Shown: positions 1 through 6,680 of the stretch, piece after piece
Position numbering within the stretch: the first letter of the stretch is position 1
Layout of the letters: every line of letters starts with the position of its first letter
Source of the DNA: an uncultured Jeotgalicoccus sp.
Lineage (GTDB): Bacteria; Bacillota; Bacilli; Staphylococcales; Salinicoccaceae
Direction: 5' to 3'
Length of the DNA stretch: 12,872 nt
Assembly: GCA_947631305.1 (NCBI GenBank)
Contig: CANRKV010000027.1
Span: 1 to 12,872, forward strand
Made by a program: the position numbers and the translations under genes
The notes under the pieces: generated by a model
Databases searched by the model: none
The model's input: the letters and a program-made list of their open reading frames with translations, nothing else
Told to the model about the DNA's origin: nothing

Positions 1-12
1 TTTTTTTGCATC

Positions 13-66
13 TTTACATAACCTTAACAATTCATTAATTTTACATTTACAATAGTCAACTAGAAT
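13..66 (+). promoter_or_regulatory. PhoP-box array and promoter of the pst operon
   Basis: Hexamers TTTACA (13-18), TTAACA (24-29), TTAATT (35-40) and TTTACA (46-51) are each separated by exactly 5 nt, giving a strict 11-bp period. This matches the known Gram-positive PhoP recognition pattern of TT(A/T)ACA-type direct repeats about one helical turn apart. The third copy is degenerate (4 of 6). A -10-like TAGAAT lies at 61-66, so the -35 position falls inside the array, as expected for an activator-dependent promoter without its own -35. The array sits just upstream of pstS. I infer PhoP-P activation under phosphate starvation; further repeats could lie before base 1. Confidence 0.85.
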
Positions 67-114
67 AAGAATGTAAGATAAATTACTAGATAACTAATTG
101 GAGGAATTTTAGCT

Positions 115-1125
115 ATGAAGAAGAATTTATTTCTTGCTGCGCTATTAATGAGCTTAATGTTCATTCTGGCGGCTTGTTCTGGTTCAGGATCAGAAGAAGA
201 TACAGGCAGCGAAGAAGCTTCAACTGAAGAAAGCACTGACGAAGAAAGTTCAGAAGGCGGATCATCTGCTGAAGTTACAGGCAATGTAAACGAAGATGAC
301 GAGCAAATCGCTGGTGAAGGTTCTTCAACAGTATTCCCTATACTTAACCTTTTGGTCGAAGACTTTAACGCTGACCATGGTGTTGCAGTTGAGCTTGGCG
401 GTAACGGAACTGGATCAGGTTTCAGTGCGTTAATCGACGGTACAGCACAATTTGCTAACGCATCACGCGGTATTGAGCAGGAAGAAATTGATGCTCTTGA
501 AGACGGCGGAGTAGAATGGACAGAATTCTTAGTAGCTACTGACGGTTTAACTGTTGCAGTTAACCCGGCTAACGACTTCGTAGAAGATTTAACATTCGAT
601 GAACTGAAAACGATCTACTCAGGTGAAGCTGAGAACTGGTCAGATGTTCGCGAAGACTTCCCGGAAGAACCAATTACAGCATACGGTCCGGACCAGTCAC
701 ATGGTACGCACGACTTCTTTAATGAAGAAGTAATGGATGAAGAAGGTGTACAGGGTCAGCTTATCCAGGATACTAACCAGGTTGTTTCATCTGTAGTAGG
801 TGACGAGAATGCAATCGGATTCTTCGGATACAGCTTCTACCAGGAAAACCAGGATTCATTAAAAGCAGTTTCAATCACTGGTCCTGACAGCGAAGAAGCT
901 GTTGAACCGACATTTGAAAATGTAATGGACTTCTCTTATCCATTGTCACGTCCACTTTATGTTTATGCGAACAATGCTGCATTAGAAGAAAACGAGACGT
1001 TCCATACATTTATGGAATACACGCTTCAGAACTCACAATCTGCTGCAGAAGAAGTTGGATATGTACCTCTTGAAGACGGCGCTCTTGAAGAAGAACTTTC
1101 TAAACTTCCAAACTTGGAACAATAA
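115..1125 (+). CDS. pstS: Phosphate ABC transporter substrate-binding lipoprotein PstS
   Basis: This is the extracellular phosphate-binding lipoprotein that hands phosphate to the PstCA permease. The N-terminus is a type II signal peptide: MKK, a hydrophobic core, and lipobox LAAC at residues 18-21 with Cys21 as the lipidated residue. A Ser/Glu/Asp-rich linker of about 45 residues follows. The PBP fold then shows the phosphate-site motifs GEGSSTVFP (67-75), the GSGFSALIDGT segment (100-110) and SHGTHDFF (195-202). The length of 336 aa is slightly above usual because of the linker. The start has a good SD, GGAGG at 100-104. The protein is strikingly acidic: by hand count 73 Asp/Glu against 8 Lys/Arg, with no basic residue between Lys3 and Arg118. 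It is first in the operon behind a Pho box, and a hairpin follows its stop codon. Confidence 0.95.
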   Translation: MKKNLFLAALLMSLMFILAACSGSGSEEDTGSEEASTEESTDEESSEGGSSAEVTGNVNEDDEQIAGEGSSTVFPILNLLVEDFNADHGVAVELGGNGTGSGFSALIDGTAQFANASRGIEQEEIDALEDGGVEWTEFLVATDGLTVAVNPANDFVEDLTFDELKTIYSGEAENWSDVREDFPEEPITAYGPDQSHGTHDFFNEEVMDEEGVQGQLIQDTNQVVSSVVGDENAIGFFGYSFYQENQDSLKAVSITGPDSEEAVEPTFENVMDFSYPLSRPLYVYANNAALEENETFHTFMEYTLQNSQSAAEEVGYVPLEDGALEEELSKLPNLEQ

Positions 1126-1146
1126 TAATTAAAAACCTTATAACAG

Positions 1147-1179
1147 ATGGACGGGGATTCATTTATCCCGTCCATTTTT
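1147..1179 (+). terminator. Terminator-like hairpin between pstS and pstC
   Basis: A 9-bp perfect stem is formed by ATGGACGGG (1147-1155) and CCCGTCCAT (1167-1175), followed by a run of T to 1179. The loop is 11 nt, shortened if A1157-T1166 and T1158-A1165 also pair. It lies between the pstS stop and the pstC SD, inside an operon. It is therefore best read as a partial terminator or an mRNA 3'-end stabiliser that lets PstS be made in excess of the membrane subunits. The pst operon of B. subtilis is known to be regulated post-transcriptionally between pstS and pstC. Confidence 0.75.
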
Positions 1180-1200
1180 AAAGTAAAGAGAGGCTTTATG

Positions 1201-2124
1201 ATGAGTAATAAAAATATCAGAGATCAAATAATTAATAACACCAGAAATAAATCGAATATTTTCGAGAGAATGATTCCAGTCATTTTACTCTTAATTACTT
1301 CAGTATCTATTCTCGCAACTATCGGTATTCTGGTTACATTACTGTCAGAGTCATTTGAGTTTTTCTCGCGCGTGCCTATTACTGAATTCCTGACTTCAGC
1401 AACATGGCAGCCATACGTTGGCGACGGCGAGTGGGGAATATGGGCGCTTATAATGGGAACGCTTAAAATTGTAGCAATTGCAGTTATTTTCGCTGTGCCA
1501 ATCGGGCTCGGTGCTGCAATATACTTAAGCGAATACGCATCTGACAGAGTCAGACGTATTATTAAACCAATTTTAGAAGTGCTTGCAGGTATTCCAACTG
1601 TAGTTTACGGATTCTTCGCAATTAATTTTGTTAACCCGATCCTCCAGGGTATATATAGCGGTTTTGGTTTATACAATGCGGTTTCTGCCGGTATTGTAGT
1701 AGGTATTATGATTATCCCTATGATTGCGAGTTTAAGTGAAGATGCAATGAGCTCAGTGCCGACTGCAATGCGTGAAGGTTCACTCGGCATGGGTGCAACG
1801 CGTCTTGAAACAGCAATCAGAGTCGTTATTCCGGCAGCATTTTCCGGAATCGTCGCTTCATTTGTACTTGCGATTTCACGTGCAATAGGTGAAACAATGA
1901 TCGTATCCATTGCAGCAGGTTCAATGCCGAACGCAAGTTTCGATGTCACAGAACCGCTGCAGACGATGACAGGATTTATCGTTCAGATTACTTCCGGTGA
2001 CGCTGCATTCGGCACTGACTTATATTACAGTCTCTTTGCCGTCGGCATGATGCTGTTCATTATGACACTGTTAATGAACGTTATTGCTTCGTGGTTCACT
2101 AAGAGATTTAAGGAGGAGTATTAA
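1201..2124 (+). CDS. pstC: Phosphate ABC transporter permease PstC
   Basis: This is one of the two transmembrane subunits forming the phosphate channel. There is a charged cytoplasmic N-terminus, a TM around residues 25-47, then a large periplasm-side loop and about five further hydrophobic segments. The cytoplasmic EAA loop that contacts PstB is at 191-213 (REGSLGMGAT...VVIPAA), followed by the family-typical ISRAIGET at 225-232. I chose the ATG at 1201 because GAGAGG at 1188-1193 is 7 nt upstream; the ATG at 1198 is only 4 nt away but possible. An in-frame ATG at 1147 lies inside the intergenic hairpin and has no SD, so I reject it. The protein is 307 aa, a normal length. It is followed 2 nt later by pstA. 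Confidence 0.93.
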   Translation: MSNKNIRDQIINNTRNKSNIFERMIPVILLLITSVSILATIGILVTLLSESFEFFSRVPITEFLTSATWQPYVGDGEWGIWALIMGTLKIVAIAVIFAVPIGLGAAIYLSEYASDRVRRIIKPILEVLAGIPTVVYGFFAINFVNPILQGIYSGFGLYNAVSAGIVVGIMIIPMIASLSEDAMSSVPTAMREGSLGMGATRLETAIRVVIPAAFSGIVASFVLAISRAIGETMIVSIAAGSMPNASFDVTEPLQTMTGFIVQITSGDAAFGTDLYYSLFAVGMMLFIMTLLMNVIASWFTKRFKEEY

Positions 2125-2126
2125 TC

Positions 2127-3005
2127 ATGACTTTGGTAGACAAAGATATCATTGCCAAGAAACGTACAGGCAGACAATCAAGAAACCAAATATTTAAGTG
2201 GTTATTCTTCCTCTGTACGATGTTCGGTCTTGCAGTATTAATTTTGCTGATTGCAGACACGCTGATGGACGGCTGGAGCCGTTTGAATCTCGATTTTCTG
2301 ACGAACTTTAACTCGAGCAGAGCTGAAAGCGCCGGGTTCTTCGGTGCAATTGTCGGATCGCTCTGGCTGATGCTTGTAACTACACCGGTTGCAATTGTAC
2401 TGTCAGTCGGAACAGCATTATATTTAGAAGAGTATGCACCAAAAAATAAATTTACTGAATTTATTAAAATAAATATTTCAAACCTCGCAGGAGTACCTTC
2501 AGTCGTGTTCGGTCTGTTAGGGCTTGCAATGTTCGTACGAGCATTAGCCCTCGGCAACTCTGTACTCGCTGCAGGACTTACGCTTGCACTGATGATACTT
2601 CCGGTAATTGTGGTGGCATCACAGGAAGCAATCCGTGCAGTGCCTGCTTCAGTCCGTGAAGCATCGATCGGTATGGGTGCCACTAAATGGCAGACCGTCT
2701 CAAGAATTATTTTACCGGCTGCAATTCCTGGTATTATTACAGGTATCATTTTAGCAATTTCACGCGCGATTGGTGAGACAGCACCGCTTGTAGTTATCGG
2801 GGTTCCGACGACACTGCTGGTGACGCCGAGCAGCGTATTCGATTCATTCCAGGCAATGCCGATGCAGATCTACAGCTGGGTTAAAATGCCTAATGAAGAA
2901 TTCCAATATATCGCAGCAGCAGGTATTATCGTCCTGCTTGTCATACTGTTACTCATGAACTCAGTCGCAATCTTTATCCGCAATAAGTTTACGAACAGAT
3001 ATTAA
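2127..3005 (+). CDS. pstA: Phosphate ABC transporter permease PstA
   Basis: This is the second membrane subunit of the Pst importer and partners with PstC and the PstB ATPase. Visible elements are a basic N-terminus (residues 11-20), a TM at about 24-44, a group of hydrophobic segments from 71 onward, the EAA loop at 177-197 (REASIGMGAT...RIILP), ISRAIGET at 211-218, and a final TM at about 261-284. The length of 292 aa is usual. The SD AGGAGG (2111-2116) lies within the last codons of pstC and the genes are separated by 2 nt, so translation is probably coupled. Similarity to PstC in the EAA and ISRAIGET regions reflects the known homology of the two permeases. Confidence 0.93.
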   Translation: MTLVDKDIIAKKRTGRQSRNQIFKWLFFLCTMFGLAVLILLIADTLMDGWSRLNLDFLTNFNSSRAESAGFFGAIVGSLWLMLVTTPVAIVLSVGTALYLEEYAPKNKFTEFIKINISNLAGVPSVVFGLLGLAMFVRALALGNSVLAAGLTLALMILPVIVVASQEAIRAVPASVREASIGMGATKWQTVSRIILPAAIPGIITGIILAISRAIGETAPLVVIGVPTTLLVTPSSVFDSFQAMPMQIYSWVKMPNEEFQYIAAAGIIVLLVILLLMNSVAIFIRNKFTNRY

Positions 3006-3027
3006 TTTTTAAAGAGGAGTTTTATAA

Positions 3028-3861
3028 ATGGCAGAACTAAAAACTAAAATTAAACAAAATACACAGGAACAAAGCGTAGAAAAATCACCGATTATCCAGG
3101 AAGAAAAAGAAGTTGTTTTCCAGTCTAAAAACTTTAACCTGTGGTACGGTGACAATCATGCACTGCAGGATATTAACTTAACTTTCCACGAAAATGACAT
3201 CAATGCGATTATCGGACCGTCAGGCTGCGGTAAGTCAACTTTCGTTAAATCATTAAACCGTATGACGGAATTAGTGCCAATTGTCCGTACAGAAGGTGAC
3301 ATCGACTTCCGCGGAGATGATATTTTCAAAAGCGGCATGTCAGTTGAAGAATTAAGAACACGTGTCGGTATGGTTTTCCAGAAGCCGAACCCGTTCCCGA
3401 AATCAATTTATGATAATGTTGCTTACGGCCCGCGTGTTCACGGTATTAAAAAGAAAGCAGTTCTCGACCAGATTGTAGAGAAATCACTGCGCAGCGCGTC
3501 GATCTGGGACGAAGTTAAAGATCGTCTTACCGACAATGCTTACGGCCTGTCAGGCGGACAGCAGCAGCGTATTTGTATTGCACGTGCTTTAGCTGTTGAA
3601 CCTGAAGTTATTTTAATGGATGAGCCGACAAGTGCACTTGACCCGATTTCAACGACTAAAATCGAAGATTTAATGCAGGAGCTTAAAAAAGATTACAGTA
3701 TCATTATCGTGACGCACAATATGCAGCAGGCTGCACGTGTGTCTGACAGAACATCTTTCTTCTACCAAGGCTATGTTGTTGAATCAGACGATACAAACGT
3801 TATTTTCGAAAACCCTTCTGACAAACGTACAGAAGATTACGTATCGGGCAGATTCGGTTAA
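3028..3861 (+). CDS. pstB: Phosphate ABC transporter ATP-binding protein PstB
   Basis: This is the cytoplasmic ATPase that drives phosphate import through PstC-PstA. All ABC motifs are intact: Walker A GPSGCGKST (63-71), Q-loop Gln118 in VFQKPNPFP, signature LSGGQQQ (174-180), Walker B VILMDEP (194-200), D-loop SALD (202-205) and switch His230. The phrases KPNPFPKSIYDNVAYGPR and the C-terminal YVSGRFG are typical of PstB. A polar N-terminal extension of about 30 residues precedes the core. The SD AGAGGAG (3013-3019) is 8 nt from the ATG. There is a single pstB, whereas B. subtilis has two tandem copies. phoU follows after 3 nt. Confidence 0.96.
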   Translation: MAELKTKIKQNTQEQSVEKSPIIQEEKEVVFQSKNFNLWYGDNHALQDINLTFHENDINAIIGPSGCGKSTFVKSLNRMTELVPIVRTEGDIDFRGDDIFKSGMSVEELRTRVGMVFQKPNPFPKSIYDNVAYGPRVHGIKKKAVLDQIVEKSLRSASIWDEVKDRLTDNAYGLSGGQQQRICIARALAVEPEVILMDEPTSALDPISTTKIEDLMQELKKDYSIIIVTHNMQQAARVSDRTSFFYQGYVVESDDTNVIFENPSDKRTEDYVSGRFG

Positions 3862-3864
3862 AAT

Positions 3865-4518
3865 ATGACTGTTTATCGTGAGAAGTTCCATGAAGAACTT
3901 AATTCACTGATCAGCGAATGTATAAACCTTGGGAAAGAATGTCAAATCAGACTGGCAGGTACTGTTGAAATACTTGTTGCAGAAAATATTGATGCTGCCA
4001 GGAAAGTCGTCCGCAAAGATGCTGAAATTAATAGGATGGAAGCTGATATTAATGCGCATGCTATTAATTTAATTACGACACAGGCACCTGTCGCAACCGA
4101 TTTAAGAACGATTATTTCATGTATTAAAATTGCTGATAATCTTGAGCGTATCGGTGATAATATAAGTAATGTTGCAGAAGTAAGAAAACGTATTAAAATT
4201 ACGAATGAACGCACGCTGCTCCGTTTTAAAACGATGGAGCGTCTCGCTTCATTAATGCTTGAAGATGTTTATACCGCATTTAAAGAAGAAGATATGGACC
4301 TGCTCGATGAAATTATTTTGAGAGATCAGGATATCGACGCAGTATTCGTCCAGATTACCACTTCGGATATTTTTGAAGAATCAGATGCATTTTTAACCGG
4401 TCAGATACAGTTAACAGCTAAATACCTCGAACGTATCGGTGATCATATTAAAAGTATCGCTGAACATATTTATTATATTCATACGGGTGATCCGTACGAA
4501 AAGCACAAGAGCGAATAA
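3865..4518 (+). CDS. phoU: Phosphate transport system regulator PhoU
   Basis: PhoU is a cytoplasmic helical protein that restrains Pst transport and Pho signalling when phosphate is plentiful. The 217-aa sequence shows the family's two tandem three-helix repeats. Each has an E/DxxxD metal-binding signature: DNLERIGDN (91-99) and YLERIGDH (187-194). The N-terminal MTVYREKFHEELNSL is also typical. The ATG is 3 nt after the pstB stop, with no clear Shine-Dalgarno sequence in the preceding 15 nt, so translation is likely coupled to pstB. A strong terminator 4 nt after the stop ends the operon. B. subtilis lacks a phoU in its pst operon, while staphylococci and many other bacteria have it there. 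Confidence 0.93.
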   Translation: MTVYREKFHEELNSLISECINLGKECQIRLAGTVEILVAENIDAARKVVRKDAEINRMEADINAHAINLITTQAPVATDLRTIISCIKIADNLERIGDNISNVAEVRKRIKITNERTLLRFKTMERLASLMLEDVYTAFKEEDMDLLDEIILRDQDIDAVFVQITTSDIFEESDAFLTGQIQLTAKYLERIGDHIKSIAEHIYYIHTGDPYEKHKSE

Positions 4519-4522
4519 CTTT

Positions 4523-4549
4523 AACCTCCAGTAATTCTGGAGGTTTTTT
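4523..4549 (+). terminator. Rho-independent terminator of the pst-phoU operon
   Basis: A perfect 9-bp stem, AACCTCCAG (4523-4531) with CTGGAGGTT (4537-4545), encloses the loop TAATT and is followed by a T6 tract (4544-4549). It begins 4 nt after the phoU stop codon. Confidence 0.95.
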
Positions 4550-4600
4550 CTATATTCATATAGAATAACTGTAAGGAATAAATATATGAAATAAATATAT
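4548..4600. repeat. AT-rich palindrome and tandem repeat upstream of yqgN
   Basis: TTCTATAT (4548-4555) and ATATAGAA (4558-4565) form an 18-bp palindrome with a TC centre, starting in the T tract of the phoU terminator. AATAAATATAT then occurs twice, 13 bp apart (4577-4587 and 4590-4600). The elements are real in sequence but very AT-rich. An operator role is only a guess. Confidence 0.4.
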
Positions 4601-4618
4601 ATTAAGGGGTTTTTAAAT

Positions 4619-5191
4619 ATGACTAAAAAAGAATTACGTCAAAATATGATCAGCACTTTAAAATCGATGGACGAGCAGGCTAAACTGCGTGCTGAAGAAA
4701 ATATTACAGCACATGCAGCGAACTATATTCAGTCAGGTAATTATAAAAGTGTCGGCATAGTACTGCCGATGAAAATAGAATACGATACATGGAAACTGAT
4801 CGATGAGCTTCTTGAAATGAATGTGGATGTGTTTTCGCCGCAATGTCATTACGATGATAAGTCGATGACTTTCCACCGTCTGACTTCAAGAGATGAAGTG
4901 ACGCTCGATGAGAAAAACATTCCAATTCCAAGTCCTGATGCACCGGTTAACAATGACGTGGATTTATTAATCGTTCCTGGGCTTATCTTCAGCCCTGAAG
5001 GATACCGGATCGGCTACGGCGGCGGATTTTACGACCGTTTCTTAACGACGTTTAAAGGCGATACAGCTTCATTAATTTTCAGTGAACAGATAGGGGAGAC
5101 TATCGTTGAAGAATACGATTTGCCCGTCAATATTCTGATTACCGATAAAGAGATATTCAACGTAAAAGAAGTGAGAGAGAATGAAGAATAA
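4619..5191 (+). CDS. yqgN: 5-formyltetrahydrofolate cyclo-ligase (YqgN family)
   Basis: The enzyme uses ATP to convert 5-formyl-THF to 5,10-methenyl-THF, returning stored folate to the one-carbon pool. Evidence is the family signature GYRIGYGGGFYDRFL (128-142), the N-terminal lysine-rich TKKELRQ segment that binds nucleotide in this family, the substrate-side segment VGIVLPMKIEYDT (45-57) and LLIVPGLIFSP (116-126). The length of 190 aa is standard. The start is supported by AAGGGG (4604-4609), 9 nt before the ATG. The 3' end overlaps the rhomboid gene by 11 nt, so the two form a transcription unit as in the yqgN-yqgP region of Bacillales. I see no strong sigma-A promoter in the AT-rich leader. 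Confidence 0.92.
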   Translation: MTKKELRQNMISTLKSMDEQAKLRAEENITAHAANYIQSGNYKSVGIVLPMKIEYDTWKLIDELLEMNVDVFSPQCHYDDKSMTFHRLTSRDEVTLDEKNIPIPSPDAPVNNDVDLLIVPGLIFSPEGYRIGYGGGFYDRFLTTFKGDTASLIFSEQIGETIVEEYDLPVNILITDKEIFNVKEVRENEE

Positions 5192-6590
5192 ATGGCAGGC
5201 AGCATTTGAAGTTGCAAAATATACAAATTATGATTTTCTTCATTATGACAATGATACAGAAATTATCTGGCTGAAGGACCGCAAAAAGAAAACACTGATG
5301 TGTCTTTTAGATCTTGATTTGTCGGACAGCGAGCTTGAATCAATTACAGATAATATCTTCAATTCACAGGATAATCTGTCACAGATTGCAGGCTTCCCGG
5401 TTAAAACGATTAATTTATATCATTTAACCGAGAAAAAATTCACCAGAAAATTTAAATCAAAAACATTAAAAGTGAATCACCGAACGGTTAATAATCTTGA
5501 AAAGATTATCTCAAATCCTTTTTATAAAATAGATATGAAATATAAGAAGCCGAAAGATGATGCATTTTATAAACGCAGACTGATGTCGCGTCATCCATTT
5601 GAGAAATACATGATTAAATTTACACCGATGACTTTACTGCTCGTTACATTAAATACGATCGTGCTGTTCATCAATTTAATCTTTGTTCATCTGTTTAATA
5701 CTTATGAACTAACGAATCTGCTTGCCGTCAGTCATTACGAAGTAGCTTCCGGTGAATATTACAGACTCGTTACCAGCACCTTCTTACACGTCGGAGTCAG
5801 CCACTTCCTGTTTAATATCTTCGCCTTGTATATACTCGGCAAGTTCGTTGAAGGAATATACACTCCGTGGCATATGCTCATAACGTACATTACAGCAGGC
5901 ACCATCGCGAGCCTGTTTTCACTGGTCTTCATTACCGAAGGAATTTCTCTCGGAGCGAGCGGAGCTGTATACGGGCTGCTTGGATTAATTATTATACATT
6001 TATTAATCACGAGAAAGATCAAAGCAAAATTGATTTTACAAATAATCGCAGTGTTTGCAGTCGTTTCAGTCCTATCTATGTTCGTAGCAAACATTAATCA
6101 TTATGCGCATATCGGCGGACTGATTGTCGGCGTGCTGCTCGGAATCATATTCAATTTCAGACGAATTAAGTTTAAATATACGATTATAGCTGCAGCTGTC
6201 TTAATTTTATTCACTATGTTCAGCCATTTCGGCATGAATCAGCAGACTTCTATTCATCCGATGGACGATGAAGCGCTCCACTATTATGAAGAAGGCAATT
6301 ACGACGCTGCACTTGAGGTCGTAAACAATTCGATTAATAAAGAAGTTGATACAGATATGACTTACTATCTCCTCGGCAAGCTGTATATTGAGTCAGGCGA
6401 CGAGGAGAAGGGCCAGCAGTACGTAGATAAAAGCTATGAGATGGATCCATCAAATGAGCTTGCTGCAAAAGAAAAAATACTCGAATTCCGTAAAGTGCAG
6501 GATTATGAAAGTATGAATGAAGCTGTCAGTAAGCTGGATACACCCGTTGAAGATAAAGGCCTGCAGATTCTCCTCGATGAAGCTAATTAA
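5181..6590 (+). CDS. yqgP: Rhomboid family intramembrane serine protease with TPR-like C-terminus (YqgP/GluP type)
   Basis: This is a membrane protease cleaving transmembrane substrates. The 469 residues split into a cytosolic N-terminal domain (1 to about 145), a rhomboid membrane core (about 148-345) and a C-terminal soluble region (361-469) with TPR-like helices, for example the EALHYYEEGNYDAALEVV and YYLLGKLYIESGDEEKG segments. Catalytic motifs are intact: GASG with nucleophile Ser260, His310 in HYAHIGG, and HxxxN at 208-212 (HFLFN). This three-part layout matches B. subtilis YqgP, which is known to cleave the magnesium transporter MgtE with FtsH. The substrate here is unknown. The ATG lies 11 nt inside the upstream ligase gene and only a weak GA-rich SD is seen, suggesting coupled translation. 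It is slightly shorter than the B. subtilis protein. Confidence 0.92.
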   Translation: MKNKWQAAFEVAKYTNYDFLHYDNDTEIIWLKDRKKKTLMCLLDLDLSDSELESITDNIFNSQDNLSQIAGFPVKTINLYHLTEKKFTRKFKSKTLKVNHRTVNNLEKIISNPFYKIDMKYKKPKDDAFYKRRLMSRHPFEKYMIKFTPMTLLLVTLNTIVLFINLIFVHLFNTYELTNLLAVSHYEVASGEYYRLVTSTFLHVGVSHFLFNIFALYILGKFVEGIYTPWHMLITYITAGTIASLFSLVFITEGISLGASGAVYGLLGLIIIHLLITRKIKAKLILQIIAVFAVVSVLSMFVANINHYAHIGGLIVGVLLGIIFNFRRIKFKYTIIAAAVLILFTMFSHFGMNQQTSIHPMDDEALHYYEEGNYDAALEVVNNSINKEVDTDMTYYLLGKLYIESGDEEKGQQYVDKSYEMDPSNELAAKEKILEFRKVQDYESMNEAVSKLDTPVEDKGLQILLDEAN

Positions 6591-6594
6591 TATT

Positions 6595-6612
6595 AATGTA
6601 TAATTATGCTTG
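6595..6612 (+). promoter_or_regulatory. Candidate arginine repressor (ArgR/AhrC) box
   Basis: The 18-mer AATGTATAATTATGCTTG matches the ARG-box consensus TNTGNATWWWWATNCANA except at positions 1, 16 and 18. It lies 5 nt after the rhomboid stop codon and overlaps the candidate argG -35 (TTGATT, 6610-6615), where a repressor would block initiation. The AT-rich background makes partial matches common. Confidence 0.45.
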
Positions 6613-6638
6613 ATTATGTAAGTTTATGATGTTAGTAT
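6610..6638 (+). promoter_or_regulatory. Candidate sigma-A promoter of argGH
   Basis: TTGATT (6610-6615), a 17-nt spacer and TAGTAT (6633-6638) give 4 of 6 matches in each element. Transcription would start near 6645, leaving a leader of about 35 nt. TATATA at 6636-6641 is an alternative -10 with poorer spacing. Confidence 0.4.
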
Positions 6639-6680
6639 ATAAATTATCAAGAAAACAAATAAACTTATGAGGTGACATAT

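Noticed and set aside
60..284. Minus-strand open frame of 74 codons over the pstS start
   Set aside because: It is antisense to the signal peptide and acidic linker of PstS. Its Ser/Pro-rich composition is the shadow of the GAA/TCA-rich linker codons, and it has no SD.
1147..1200. N-terminal extension of PstC from ATG 1147
   Set aside because: The extra 18 codons overlap a terminator-type hairpin, have no SD, and give a sequence unlike PstC N-termini. The SD GAGAGG serves the ATGs at 1198/1201.
2108..2749. Long minus-strand open frame (213 codons) opposite pstA
   Set aside because: Its coding sense is explained by pstA on the plus strand with clear family motifs. The antisense product resembles no known protein and has no initiation signals.
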